42,238 nucleotides of DNA, taken from the NCBI GenBank assembly GCA_017504605.1, contig JAFVQW010000021.1, positions 1 through 42,238 on the forward strand, given 5' to 3'. Both the position numbers and the translations under genes were made by a program. Within the stretch, counting starts at the first letter, position 1. Every line of letters begins with the position of its first letter. The stretch is from Clostridia bacterium. Its GTDB lineage: Bacteria; Bacillota; Clostridia; Oscillospirales; CAG-272. Under the pieces are notes generated by a model that saw nothing but the letters and a program-made list of their open reading frames with translations, was not told the origin of the DNA and did no database searches. Below, in pieces: positions 1 to 7,816 of this stretch.

Positions 1-3000
1 GGGGTCTCGGTTCCGCTATATCCCATATGAACAAGGATTTTACCCGCACCACTATACGTAGCGGCAACCTTAGAATTCTCAATGCAAAGGTTGAGGGTAG
101 CACTTCCCTCTGTCGAGAAGAATCTCTGACCGCTGGAGTTGCTCGTCGTAAGAGTAACACCGGTGAGGCGGAGATTCGCTACACCCGAGCCGGATGCTCT
201 ATACGCCGCGTGTCCCGAGGTTCCACTGAACCAAGGGCAGTCGAGAGTACCGTCAAACACAGCGAGGTCGTGATTATATGAACCGCCGCCGTTGCACTTC
301 CAGGTAAGCTTGTTACCGCCAAGGTTAAGCCAAACCTTGAGGTTAGCCGCCGAGGGGTTGTAGGTCGTCAGCGACGTATTCGCAAGCAGGTAGACGTATG
401 CGTTGCCTGTTATGCTGATATTACCCGACTTACCGCCTGCCGCGAGAGTGTCGTAGCCGCCCGCGTTAGCGGTGTTGAAGGCAGCCTCGTCTGTAAACTG
501 AAGATAACTATATCCCGCGCTTACGAGCTGTGCAGCTATCGCCGAGTCAATCCTTACAGGATTAGGCTTGATGCCGCCAAAGTCAACAGCAAAATCCACA
601 GGCTCCCTGTCATAGACTGCAACGTAGATTACGTTACCCGCACAGTTAACCACAGGCTTATCCCAGCCCGAGAAGGTGTAAACGTAGATTGTGTCAGCCG
701 CCTTGGTAGGTGCCTCGGGCACTGTCACGGCATCTCCGTAGTGGTAGGTATCGGTGCTGAGAACTCTGCCGTCATCGTCCTTGAAAACTACGGTGTAGTT
801 GATGTATTCCCTACTGTAGATTGCGGTATAGGTCGCATTTCCTGTACAAGCGGTCACGTCCTTATCCCAAGCTATAAAGGTGTAGGTATAGGTCTTGTCG
901 GTTCTGACGGCCTCGGGTGCGGTTACAGCATCACCGTAGTGATAGGTCTTCTCGCTGAGAACGGTGCCGTCATCGTTCTTGAAGATTACCGTATATTCGA
1001 TATAGGTTGCGGTATAGGTCGCGGTATAGGTTGCATCACCCGCGCAGCTAACGACCTCGCTATCCCAGCCCGCGAAGGCGTAGGTGTAGGTGTTATCTGC
1101 AGGTCTTTGGGGAGCTGCGGGGAGGATAACCGTATCGCCGTAGCTATACTCCTCTCTGCTTATTACCGTACCGTCGTAATCCTTGAATATTATCTCGTAT
1201 TTCGTGTCATCGGTACAAACGACGGTATATATGTCGTTTCCGTTATAGGTTGTGCCGGACTTAATAAAATCATACTGCGTGGGAAGAGGTGTGCCGAGGG
1301 TGACGTTGTAATCGTCGTCCACGCTGATTTTCGAGTAATAGTATGCGGTATAATTCTGACCGTCGGCACTCTCGGGAAGAGGAAGTCCCATGCTCGAGAG
1401 CTTGGTGCCCACTGCAACGTAGAAGTTACGCTCTCCACCGGGGTCGCCCGTACCGTCCGTAGCATCAGCGCCGCCGTTAATTATAATATTTTCAAGCGCG
1501 CCGTACATAAACGAGGAGTCGCCGAAAAGATAAACGTTAAGATTTTCAGGATATTTATTTGTCCAGCCGCCGTTGCCGTACATCATAAGTCCGGTTCCGA
1601 GCGTCATCGTGGTATCCTTGATAATAAGGTTATGCTCCTTACCCGCTCCGTCATCAACCATATTCGAGGCGAAGAGGTAGCCGGAAATCTCGACGGTGCA
1701 TCCGTCGAAGACGAGGTTCGTAAATCTGTTATTACGAATAAGACAACCGGCGCTTCTCACAATGATAACCATATCCTTCATAATAAGGCTGGTCTCCTGA
1801 CGGGCCATTATCGTGTTCGAGGGCAGGAGTGTGCCGCCCATGAGCGTAAGGCTCGTGCCCGCTGACGAGCCGCTTAGGCCAAGCTGAAGCTCGTCGGACT
1901 GAATAAGGGTATACCCGTTCAGGTCTATCGTCAGCTTCTGTCCGGGAGCGAGCTGGAGCTCCGTCTCATCCTCATTACGGTTATAGCTATCGGTGCTTAT
2001 GACAACGTTGCCGTGACAAACCACCCTGACAATATCGACGTTCTTTATAGACTCCTCGGTAATTACGCTATTATCATAGGTTATCGACGTTCCGTCCTTA
2101 TAGTAAACGGTGTAGCCGTTGCCGGGGGTCGTGAGGTGAGAGCCCGACTGAACGGTATCATCATCCCACTCCGACATAGGAATTATCGAAGTATATCCTA
2201 CGGGGTCGGTCTCGGAGCCGATAAGCTCGATAACGACCGCGAGGTTAAGCGAAGCAACGTCCTCCGCCTTTATCGCGAGCTTTCTGTAGCTGTTTCTGCC
2301 AGCTTCCGCAGTACCGCCGTTGGCTACCGAATAGCCCTCCTTAACGGTATTCTCAAGCACGAAGTCGTTATAGGTGTCCTTGATGATAAACTTTAGGTCG
2401 GCGTTATCCGAAATTAACGAGACACGGAGCTTCTTACCGTTAGAGCCGGTCATATACGCGGTTCTGCCGTCCTCGGAAATCTCAACGTAACGTACTCTAC
2501 CCGTATCGTAGTGTGCAAACCACCAGAAGGTTTCTGCATCGCCCGAGGTTACCACCTCGTCCTGAATTACTACCGTGCTTCTGTCGTTGGTAACGAGCAT
2601 ACCGCGCTTCGCGCTCGTAACAAACGAGCCGTAGGTGGTGTCGTTATTTATAATGGCGTAGGAGCCCTTGCCGCCTAAGTTATCGGCGTATCTCTCAAGG
2701 TTACCTACTATGGCCCGGGTCTGTCCGTAGGGGAGAACGTCGTCATGGCCCACGAGAATGAGGTTGTTCTGTCCCTCACCGCCGTTTTTATAGTAATTCC
2801 ATCTGGTGACCGTTTTACCGTCATATCCCGTGCCCTCGAAAATCGTGTAGTTATCCATTCCGAGGTCGGTAAACCATCTGAGGCCGCCGTTATCGTAAAT
2901 CCAGTTGCCCGAGTCTATGTGACCATGCATACCGAAGGTACTGTTATCACCGCCCATAAGTCCCGCGTAGAGAGCGCCGGGGGTCCAGCTGCTACGGGAA

Positions 3001-4460
3001 ACGAAGCCGTCGATATCGTTCATCGCGAAGTCGAGCGGAAGGCTGGCCTCCGTGGCATTCGCTATCGCATCATAGTGGAGCACGTCCCACATAAAGACAC
3101 GCTTGCCGTTTGCAAGCTCACTCTCACGAATTCCCGCGAGGTCGTATGCTCCGGTAGCTTTCGCTATGTAGTAATACCAGGAATGCTCAAGCTGGCGCGC
3201 CGAATCGTCGTGATAGGGCCAGCTCATATAGTCCGAGGATTCGATGTGAACGCCGAAGTATGCGGTCTGAAGCAGCTTCGGTATCTCCATAAAGCCGAAG
3301 TCGGTGCCGACGGCGGAGTCAAGCAGCGCAAAAATCGAGAAGAGCGAGCGTACCGAGCCTGCCCAGTATCCCGAGGACTCGATATACGAGCCGTCCTGAT
3401 TGAAAAAATCAAGGCCGTTTACAGCCAAATAATAAAGGTTATTGTTGACGACGTATTTCGCCTGAGCCACAGCATCAGAGGCGTCATAGGTGTTGGTTAT
3501 CAAACTGCCGCCCTGGGTCGCGTAATGGCTTATCGCAAAGGTGGTCTCGTCATCGCCCGCAAAATCGTTCATTATAGAGAATGCGGCAATAAGCATACCG
3601 TTAGTACAAACGGGATTCCAGTTGTTATGCGTGTTATGATATTTGTTAGCCCATGCACCAATAGAGGAGGTGTACTCGGTGAACCAGCCGTTCGAGCTGA
3701 TGTAGCCCTCAGCCACTCCCTTCTCATAGATAGCGTTACGGATAACGTCAACGTCCTTACCGTTCGCGACGTAGTAATCGTAAAGCCAGTCGTAGGAGAG
3801 AGCTAAGGGACCCATAGCCTCGGCAGCGTTCAGGAAATGACCGGGGCCCCAGTGCTCCCAGTCGCAAAGAGCCAGGGTCCAGTCGTAGGCGAACTCGCCG
3901 TAGAAGCTGTTCCCCGTCAGCTGATAGGCAAAGCCGAGCGCCTCAAGAATAGAGGCGTAGCCGCCGGTACCGTTCTCGTTAAGCGGGTTCGAGAGCACGC
4001 TAAGGCGTCCGCCAAAGTCATAGCCACCGTTGGTGGTATGGGGATTCACGGGCAGATAGGGCTCAAGCGTCTCGGAGCTATAGCTTCCGCTATCAATATC
4101 CGCCTCGGTGAAATTATTTTCCGTCTGCTTGATTATGAAGGCATCTGCCTCCGCAATAATCGAGTCGACGTAGGCGACGAAGGTCTCGTCGGTGCCCGCA
4201 TCGTACCTTGCCTTCATCGTGGCAAAATCCTGCGCGTTCGCAAACAAATACGGATGATCAAAGCCTGTTTTCGCATTTAGGCTGTTAAAAATCGTACTGT
4301 CGGTTCCAAACGTAGAGGTGTCAAAGGGTAGGTCTACACTCCACCCCTCGTCGGTGTTCTCTACCGAAGCACCCGCAAGCATAGACAGCGTGGGCATAAG
4401 CAACGCCGCTATCAAGATGCAAAGCAAGACACTTCTTGTTCTCTTCATGGCTTTTTTCAT
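1..4460 (-). CDS. Secreted heparinase II/III-type polysaccharide lyase with Listeria-Bacteroides repeats (3' end outside window)
   Basis: I translated the minus strand by hand; the frame stays open from the ATG at 4460 (AAGGGAG ribosome site upstream) to the window edge, about 1,486 codons, with no stop. Residues 1-31 form a signal peptide (basic start, hydrophobic core, AGA|SV). Residues about 60-480 look like the helical toroid of alginate/heparin lyases. HGHIDSGNWIYD at about residues 512-523 matches the HxHxD motif of the heparinase II/III C-terminal beta-sheet domain, whose members cleave uronate-containing polysaccharides. Residues about 850-1050 are beta-helix-like (LDLNGYTLI, TLMGGTLLPS). 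Residues about 1083-1285 carry three repeats of the type YTVIFKDDDGTVLS...YGD...GWD..V..C.GNATYTA.Y. A second beta-helix-like stretch follows. Export and polysaccharide binding or cleavage are inferred; the substrate and the C-terminal anchor are unknown. Confidence 0.85.
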   Translation of the reverse strand, partial: MKKAMKRTRSVLLCILIAALLMPTLSMLAGASVENTDEGWSVDLPFDTSTFGTDSTIFNSLNAKTGFDHPYLFANAQDFATMKARYDAGTDETFVAYVDSIIAEADAFIIKQTENNFTEADIDSGSYSSETLEPYLPVNPHTTNGGYDFGGRLSVLSNPLNENGTGGYASILEALGFAYQLTGNSFYGEFAYDWTLALCDWEHWGPGHFLNAAEAMGPLALSYDWLYDYYVANGKDVDVIRNAIYEKGVAEGYISSNGWFTEYTSSIGAWANKYHNTHNNWNPVCTNGMLIAAFSIMNDFAGDDETTFAISHYATQGGSLITNTYDASDAVAQAKYVVNNNLYYLAVNGLDFFNQDGSYIESSGYWAGSVRSLFSIFALLDSAVGTDFGFMEIPKLLQTAYFGVHIESSDYMSWPYHDDSARQLEHSWYYYIAKATGAYDLAGIRESELANGKRVFMWDVLHYDAIANATEASLPLDFAMNDIDGFVSRSSWTPGALYAGLMGGDNSTFGMHGHIDSGNWIYDNGGLRWFTDLGMDNYTIFEGTGYDGKTVTRWNYYKNGGEGQNNLILVGHDDVLPYGQTRAIVGNLERYADNLGGKGSYAIINNDTTYGSFVTSAKRGMLVTNDRSTVVIQDEVVTSGDAETFWWFAHYDTGRVRYVEISEDGRTAYMTGSNGKKLRVSLISDNADLKFIIKDTYNDFVLENTVKEGYSVANGGTAEAGRNSYRKLAIKAEDVASLNLAVVIELIGSETDPVGYTSIIPMSEWDDDTVQSGSHLTTPGNGYTVYYKDGTSITYDNSVITEESIKNVDIVRVVCHGNVVISTDSYNRNEDETELQLAPGQKLTIDLNGYTLIQSDELQLGLSGSSAGTSLTLMGGTLLPSNTIMARQETSLIMKDMVIIVRSAGCLIRNNRFTNLVFDGCTVEISGYLFASNMVDDGAGKEHNLIIKDTTMTLGTGLMMYGNGGWTNKYPENLNVYLFGDSSFMYGALENIIINGGADATDGTGDPGGERNFYVAVGTKLSSMGLPLPESADGQNYTAYYYSKISVDDDYNVTLGTPLPTQYDFIKSGTTYNGNDIYTVVCTDDTKYEIIFKDYDGTVISREEYSYGDTVILPAAPQRPADNTYTYAFAGWDSEVVSCAGDATYTATYTATYIEYTVIFKNDDGTVLSEKTYHYGDAVTAPEAVRTDKTYTYTFIAWDKDVTACTGNATYTAIYSREYINYTVVFKDDDGRVLSTDTYHYGDAVTVPEAPTKAADTIYVYTFSGWDKPVVNCAGNVIYVAVYDREPVDFAVDFGGIKPNPVRIDSAIAAQLVSAGYSYLQFTDEAAFNTANAGGYDTLAAGGKSGNISITGNAYVYLLANTSLTTYNPSAANLKVWLNLGGNKLTWKCNGGGSYNHDLAVFDGTLDCPWFSGTSGHAAYRASGSGVANLRLTGVTLTTSNSSGQRFFSTEGSATLNLCIENSKVAATYSGAGKILVHMGYSGTET
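606..1211 (-). repeat. Three tandem Listeria-Bacteroides-type repeats (about 65 residues each) within the lyase gene
   Basis: Consecutive repeat units (about 1005-1211, 810-1004 and 606-809) share the pattern (E/N)YxxxFKxxDGxVxSxxxYxYGDxVxxPxAP, then YxYxFxxWDxxVxxCxGxxxYxAxY. This resembles the Listeria-Bacteroides repeat (Flg_new, PF09479) common on clostridial surface proteins. The closeness of the copies suggests recent duplication or gene conversion. Confidence 0.75.
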
Positions 4461-4498
4461 CTTTAATTTCTCCCTTCCGAGATAAAAAGTTAAATATA

Positions 4499-4527
4499 TA
4501 TTAACACGCGCGAGGCGCAGATGTCAA
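4499..4527 (-). promoter_or_regulatory. Probable promoter of the lyase gene
   Basis: On the minus strand TTGACA (4522-4527) lies 17 bp upstream of TTAATA (4499-4504), which overlaps a second possible -10, TAATAT. The ATG is about 38 bp further on. Confidence 0.55.
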
Positions 4528-4587
4528 GAATATTATGGAATTTAAGCAAATATTTTCGTTTCGAAAAAACGGGCGTATTCGACTCGC

Positions 4588-6018
4588 CTAAGCAAAAAGC
4601 AGGGCAAGCAGTGCCGCGAACGCGCCAGAGAGAAAATTCACAAGGTCGTTGTTCACAAAAGCTATACCCGAAAATTTCCGTGTTTCCGTTCCGCAGTGAA
4701 GACGGCGTTCGGTAACCCTACCGCACACGTCGCACCTATATTTCACCTGTACGAGCGAGCCGAGGAGACTGTCGAGCACGGTGCCGAGGAATGCAAACGT
4801 GCCAACGAGGAACATAACCGAAAGGTCGTAGAACGAAAAAGCAAGTCCGAGTGCCGCAAAGAGAAAGGCACCGACGAGCGCCGAGAGCGTGCCTATAAGC
4901 GACATGCCGCCGCTTATACCGTTCTCGCATCTTTTCATTCTGAAGGGGTCAACGACTCGGCGTGCGAAGGCGCCGAGCCCCGAGGCCGCAGTGTCGGCGA
5001 AGGCCTCGGCAAGAGCCGCGACGTACGCGGCAAGAAGTATCGGACTCCCACATATGGCGAAGGCCACAGAGAGGGCTGTGGGAACCGCTCCGTTCGCCAG
5101 CACCTGTATCGCATCGCGGCAGTCGCCCTTCGCCGTTTCTTCTATTCTGCCGTGTGTTTTCTTGCGCTTTTTAAATTTATCTATTATAACGCTACCAAAG
5201 AGAAAGCTGCACAAAATTACAAAGCCCGCATTGCCGAGTGATACAGACACAAGAGCATCGAGCACCACCGCGGTAGCCGTGCCGAGCGGAGTAAGAGCCC
5301 GTTTTTCAAGCACGACGGCAATAATAATCGGGGTTAAAATTATCGGAACTATATAAGAGGATATGGCGTCGAAATACATAAAGGCGTAGGTCAGCGCGGT
5401 AACGCTCCAGGTAATGACGATGTTGTCAAGACCGAAGCCAACGACGAGCTCTATCCCCGCCGAGAAGATACCGATAAGCATACACTCGAGAAGCGAGAGG
5501 TCGATAGGAGTAAACAGTGACATAACGAGCGCCGACAGACTTGAGGAGGCAAAGTTAGCTACCGTTCCCGCGAGCGTCTTGTTACCGTAAATTTTAGGGC
5601 TGCGCCCGGAGAGCGCCTGCCCAACCACGCCCGCAACTCCGTCGCCGATTGAGGTACAAAAAATTCCAACGCCGAACGGGAGCATCACCGACGGCAAAAA
5701 GCAGCCGAGAGCGGCGACACCGCTCATCGCAACCGCGTAATATACGGTTCCCGGTGCATTGTCGGCATCCGACGAAATCATAGGCATCAGGTTTTTAAAA
5801 TAAGAAACCGAAAGAAGGAGCAGGAAGAAAAGACACACTGCAAGAAAATGAACGCCCGGCCCCATCGTGTAATAAAGTATTATCCACTCGAAGCCAACGA
5901 GTATATGCACGAGCTTTCTCGTGTATTTTTTCGGCAGACCGAGCTTATATAGCAAAAGAGCCGCACCAAGGCACAAAAGCGCGTAGGCAATTCCAAGCAG
6001 GTATCCAAGGACTATCAT
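4588..6018 (-). CDS. Polyprenol/phytol kinase-like membrane protein fused to a DUF92 domain
   Basis: A 476-residue polytopic membrane protein. The N-terminal half (about 1-225) resembles the SEC59/dolichol kinase-phytol kinase group: TRKLVHILVG at 33-42 (conserved RK..H), IGDGVAGVVG near 128 and KIYGNKTLAGT near 145. The C-terminal half (about 240-476) is DUF92-like: DAIQVLANGAVPT, AEAFADTAASGLG, GISGGMSLIGT, then the cysteine signature CDVCGRVTERRLHCG and NNDLVNFLSG. In plants the two families occur as separate proteins, VTE5 (phytol kinase) and VTE6 (phytyl-phosphate kinase). A two-step isoprenoid-alcohol phosphorylation is therefore an inference from domain pairing, not shown. SD is AAAGGGGAGAG before ATG 6018. 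It is monocistronic behind its own promoter. Confidence 0.75.
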   Translation of the reverse strand: MIVLGYLLGIAYALLCLGAALLLYKLGLPKKYTRKLVHILVGFEWIILYYTMGPGVHFLAVCLFFLLLLSVSYFKNLMPMISSDADNAPGTVYYAVAMSGVAALGCFLPSVMLPFGVGIFCTSIGDGVAGVVGQALSGRSPKIYGNKTLAGTVANFASSSLSALVMSLFTPIDLSLLECMLIGIFSAGIELVVGFGLDNIVITWSVTALTYAFMYFDAISSYIVPIILTPIIIAVVLEKRALTPLGTATAVVLDALVSVSLGNAGFVILCSFLFGSVIIDKFKKRKKTHGRIEETAKGDCRDAIQVLANGAVPTALSVAFAICGSPILLAAYVAALAEAFADTAASGLGAFARRVVDPFRMKRCENGISGGMSLIGTLSALVGAFLFAALGLAFSFYDLSVMFLVGTFAFLGTVLDSLLGSLVQVKYRCDVCGRVTERRLHCGTETRKFSGIAFVNNDLVNFLSGAFAALLALLFA

Positions 6019-6057
6019 AGCTCTCCCCTTTCCTTAATTTCCCTTTATTTATAAAGT

Positions 6058-6086
6058 ATTATACAGTATTTTGTCACCTTTGTCAA
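6058..6086 (-). promoter_or_regulatory. Consensus promoter for the DUF92-fusion gene
   Basis: Minus strand: TTGACA (6081-6086), 17 bp spacer, TATAAT (6058-6063). Matches the housekeeping sigma consensus exactly. Confidence 0.85.
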
Positions 6087-6150
6087 TAATAAACGCCGAC
6101 CTGTCAACAACAAGCACTGACTTGTCAACAAGTCAATAATAAACGCCGAC
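6082..6150. repeat. 19-bp direct repeat pair
   Basis: gtcaataataaacgccgac occurs at 6082-6100 and again at 6132-6150. The first copy overlaps the -35 box of the DUF92-fusion promoter; the second forms one arm of the adjacent terminator hairpin. It may be a partial duplication of the terminator arm. Confidence 0.8.
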
Positions 6151-6186
6151 GTCTGCGGCAATTGGCAAACGTCGGCGCTTATTATC
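6135..6186 (-). terminator. Terminator after the KOW/Tudor-like gene
   Basis: Arms 6135-6152 and 6169-6186 pair over about 17 bp with one mismatch, starting a few bases after the stop at 6190. The minus-strand exit is T-rich (TTTATTATT). Confidence 0.8.
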
Positions 6187-6189
6187 AAA

Positions 6190-6531
6190 TTAAGCCTCGT
6201 CGGAGTCGGACTTATAGTGCGATTCCTCGTCGTCGGAATCATTAACGATTTCCTTGCCCGGAATAACAATTCCGTGGGTCATAGAGTGAGCGTTCTCGGC
6301 GTTTTTCTTATTGATAATCGCCTGCTTTTCACTCTTTGAGACACTGAGGTCGGCAAGAATTTCCTCGCTTACAGTGCCGTCAGCGAGCGTGAGAAATCTC
6401 TCGAACGCATCGGGATAAACGAAATTCTTATTTCCGCTCTCAAAGGAAACGGTTATATATCTTCCCTCAGTGGAAACTACCGTTCCAAGACCGAATTTAT
6501 TGTGCTTGACCTGAAGATTTTCAAAAACCAT
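6190..6531 (-). CDS. Small hypothetical protein with KOW/Tudor-like N-terminus
   Basis: A 113-residue soluble protein of unknown function. The first about 45 residues (VKHNKFGLGTVVSTEGRYI, then VSFESGNKNFVYPDAFERF) resemble the small beta-barrel at the C-terminus of PcrA/UvrD helicases (HKKFGxGxV pattern), which suggests nucleic-acid or protein binding. This is a weak, pattern-level match. The rest is charged, and the tail (about 98-113) is acidic and probably disordered. The SD AGGAGG (6536-6541) sits 4-5 bases before ATG 6531. It has its own promoter and terminator, so it is monocistronic. Confidence 0.7.
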   Translation of the reverse strand: MVFENLQVKHNKFGLGTVVSTEGRYITVSFESGNKNFVYPDAFERFLTLADGTVSEEILADLSVSKSEKQAIINKKNAENAHSMTHGIVIPGKEIVNDSDDEESHYKSDSDEA

Positions 6532-6549
6532 GTTGACCTCCTCAGCAAT

Positions 6550-6579
6550 ATATTATATGAACAAAGCGGTTGATATTGT
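6550..6579 (-). promoter_or_regulatory. Promoter of the KOW/Tudor-like gene
   Basis: Minus strand: TTACAA (6574-6579), 18 bp spacer, TATAAT (6550-6555), about 19 bp before the start codon, so the leader is very short. Confidence 0.6.
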
Positions 6580-6701
6580 AACAGATAAATATTTCTAAAG
6601 TATGAACAAAAACAACATTTTTAAATTTGCTCATTTTTTTGTGAATTATTACACATAAATTAGCCGTTTCAATGTTGCATTTTGCACTATTTTTTACAAA
6701 A

Positions 6702-7160
6702 TTAATATCCACCGTCAGTGCATAAATTGATTATACTCTTTCCCTTGCGCCGTGCATAGCTGTATGCTTTGTAGGCACCTCCCCACTCGTGTTTAATATA
6801 GCAAATCAGATGCTCGGAGACATCTACCATATATCTGTTCCGGTAAACAATTGCAAACCGTAACGGTAAATTCTCGATGGCCGGATAAATGATTTTATCG
6901 TATTTTTCGGCTTTTTCCTCCAAATGCGTTTTTTGAAACTGCTCTGTTATATAAGGCGTTACGTATATGAGCTCAACCTTCGGATTTATTTTCTTATATT
7001 TGTGTGCGCAGGCGTAAGCAAAGTCATCAAAGCCACCGTATCCACCAAGATACAACTCAGCCGCACCGTCACCTATCAATTCTTCCAATATACTCATCAT
7101 CCGTTCCTCATACTCCTTTCGAGCAACAAACGAGGCGTGTCCGCAAAACGTTATTGTCAT
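6702..7160 (-). CDS. SLOG-superfamily (DUF1273/YpsA-like) protein
   Basis: A 152-residue protein. It starts with FCGHASF and has the glycine-rich loop LYLGGYGGFDDFAYAC at about residues 37-52, followed by VELIYVTPYI (about 82-91). This is the layout of the Rossmann-like SLOG/DUF1273 group, proposed to bind nucleotides or nucleotide-derived ligands; no ligand can be read from the sequence. Basic residues cluster near the C-terminus. SD GGAGGGG precedes ATG 7160. It is divergent from an XRE regulator, and its start region carries a near-perfect 20-bp palindrome, which suggests repression by that neighbour. Confidence 0.75.
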   Translation of the reverse strand: MTITFCGHASFVARKEYEERMMSILEELIGDGAAELYLGGYGGFDDFAYACAHKYKKINPKVELIYVTPYITEQFQKTHLEEKAEKYDKIIYPAIENLPLRFAIVYRNRYMVDVSEHLICYIKHEWGGAYKAYSYARRKGKSIINLCTDGGY

Positions 7161-7173
7161 TTTATCCCCTCCG

Positions 7174-7193
7174 TATGTATGTATACCTACATA
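7174..7193. promoter_or_regulatory. Candidate operator palindrome between SLOG gene and XRE regulator
   Basis: TATGTATGTATACCTACATA is a 20-bp inverted repeat with one mismatched pair. It covers the end of the -10 box and the probable transcription start of the SLOG gene, an ideal repressor position. The half-site TGTAGGTA recurs at 7228-7235 and 7275-7282. Confidence 0.65.
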
Positions 7194-7219
7194 ATAGCAT
7201 TTTCACTGCAAAAAATCAA
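7191..7219 (-). promoter_or_regulatory. Promoter of the SLOG gene
   Basis: Minus strand: TTGATT (7214-7219), 17 bp spacer, TATTAT (7191-7196). The downstream side overlaps the palindrome at 7174-7193. Confidence 0.65.
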
Positions 7220-7227
7220 GCAAAAGA

Positions 7228-7290
7228 TGTAGGTACACCTTCTTATATTTTCCCTTGCGCCTTGATAGAATATATGTAGGTAAAGCTACA
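7228..7290. promoter_or_regulatory. Two further TGTAGGTA operator-like sites upstream of the XRE gene
   Basis: TGTAGGTACA (7228-7237; arms TGTA/TACA) and TGTAG-6 nt-CTACA (7275-7290) are 47 bp apart. They flank a possible -10 (TAGAAT, 7266-7271) of the regulator gene. Sharing the half-site of 7174-7193 suggests that one regulator controls both directions. Confidence 0.5.
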
Positions 7291-7312
7291 CTTCTTCTCG
7301 GGGGTGATTATT

Positions 7313-7555
7313 TTGACTGTAAATAATGCCGTTGCGAAGCGGATTACAAGGCTTCTTCAGGAAAAGGGCATTTCTCAATATCGGCTTGAGCAGGCATCGG
7401 GCATACAGCACGGCAGTATGCAATGTATAATGAACGGGCGTAACAAAACTGTCACGCTGACAACGTTGATTATGCTATCAAGAGGCTTTGGCATTTCGCT
7501 AACAGAATTCCTCGACGATGAGATATTTAACTCGGACGATTTAGACGTAGAATAA
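7313..7555 (+). CDS. Small XRE-family helix-turn-helix regulator
   Basis: An 80-residue protein that is essentially one Cro/C1-type HTH domain: AVAKRITRLLQEKGISQYRL, then EQASGIQHGSMQCIMNGRN as the recognition region, and TLIMLSRGFGISLTEFLDDE as the closing helices. I chose TTG at 7313 because GGGGGTGA (7300-7307) lies 5 bases before it; an upstream GTG at 7304 would sit inside that ribosome site. It lacks an oligomerisation or ligand domain, so it probably acts as a dimeric repressor. Dyads in the divergent intergenic region make autorepression plus control of the SLOG gene likely (inference). Confidence 0.85.
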   Translation: MTVNNAVAKRITRLLQEKGISQYRLEQASGIQHGSMQCIMNGRNKTVTLTTLIMLSRGFGISLTEFLDDEIFNSDDLDVE

Positions 7556-7591
7556 TGCGGGCATAGAGCAAAAGCTCTATGCCCGCATTAT
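7550..7591 (+). terminator. Perfect 19-bp hairpin overlapping the XRE stop codon
   Basis: Arms 7550-7568 and 7573-7591 pair perfectly around an AAAA loop. The TAA stop of the regulator lies in the left arm. The exit has only a weak T tract, so this could act in both directions. Confidence 0.7.
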
Positions 7592-7781
7592 TAGGTTATG
7601 ATTAAACAACGCCACCTTTTTCGGTTTCGTGAATAACCCATAGTAATACCGGCGGCGAGTGTGCCGCATATTGACCTGACAACCATACATTTCTTACGTA
7701 CTTTGGCGAGGCTAAAACGAAAATATAACAAAGGCAATAACGTCAAAGCCACCTTGTTTACAGGGCGGATTTTGTAAAAAG
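7592..7781. other. Non-coding gap without recognisable content
   Basis: Between the XRE terminator and the lipoprotein terminator I see no convincing ORF, promoter or repeat. Confidence 0.5.
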
Positions 7782-7815
7782 GATAGCCGATGCGCCCTTC
7801 GACACATCGGCTATC
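7782..7815 (-). terminator. Terminator after the lipoprotein gene
   Basis: GATAGCCGATG (7782-7792) pairs perfectly with CATCGGCTATC (7805-7815), immediately after the minus-strand stop at 7817, and is followed on that strand by CTTTTTAC. Confidence 0.9.
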
Positions 7816-7816
7816 T

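Noticed and set aside
741..4280. Long plus-strand frames across the left-edge region
   Set aside because: They are low-complexity antisense shadows. The minus strand encodes one continuous lyase with signal peptide, catalytic motif and repeats.
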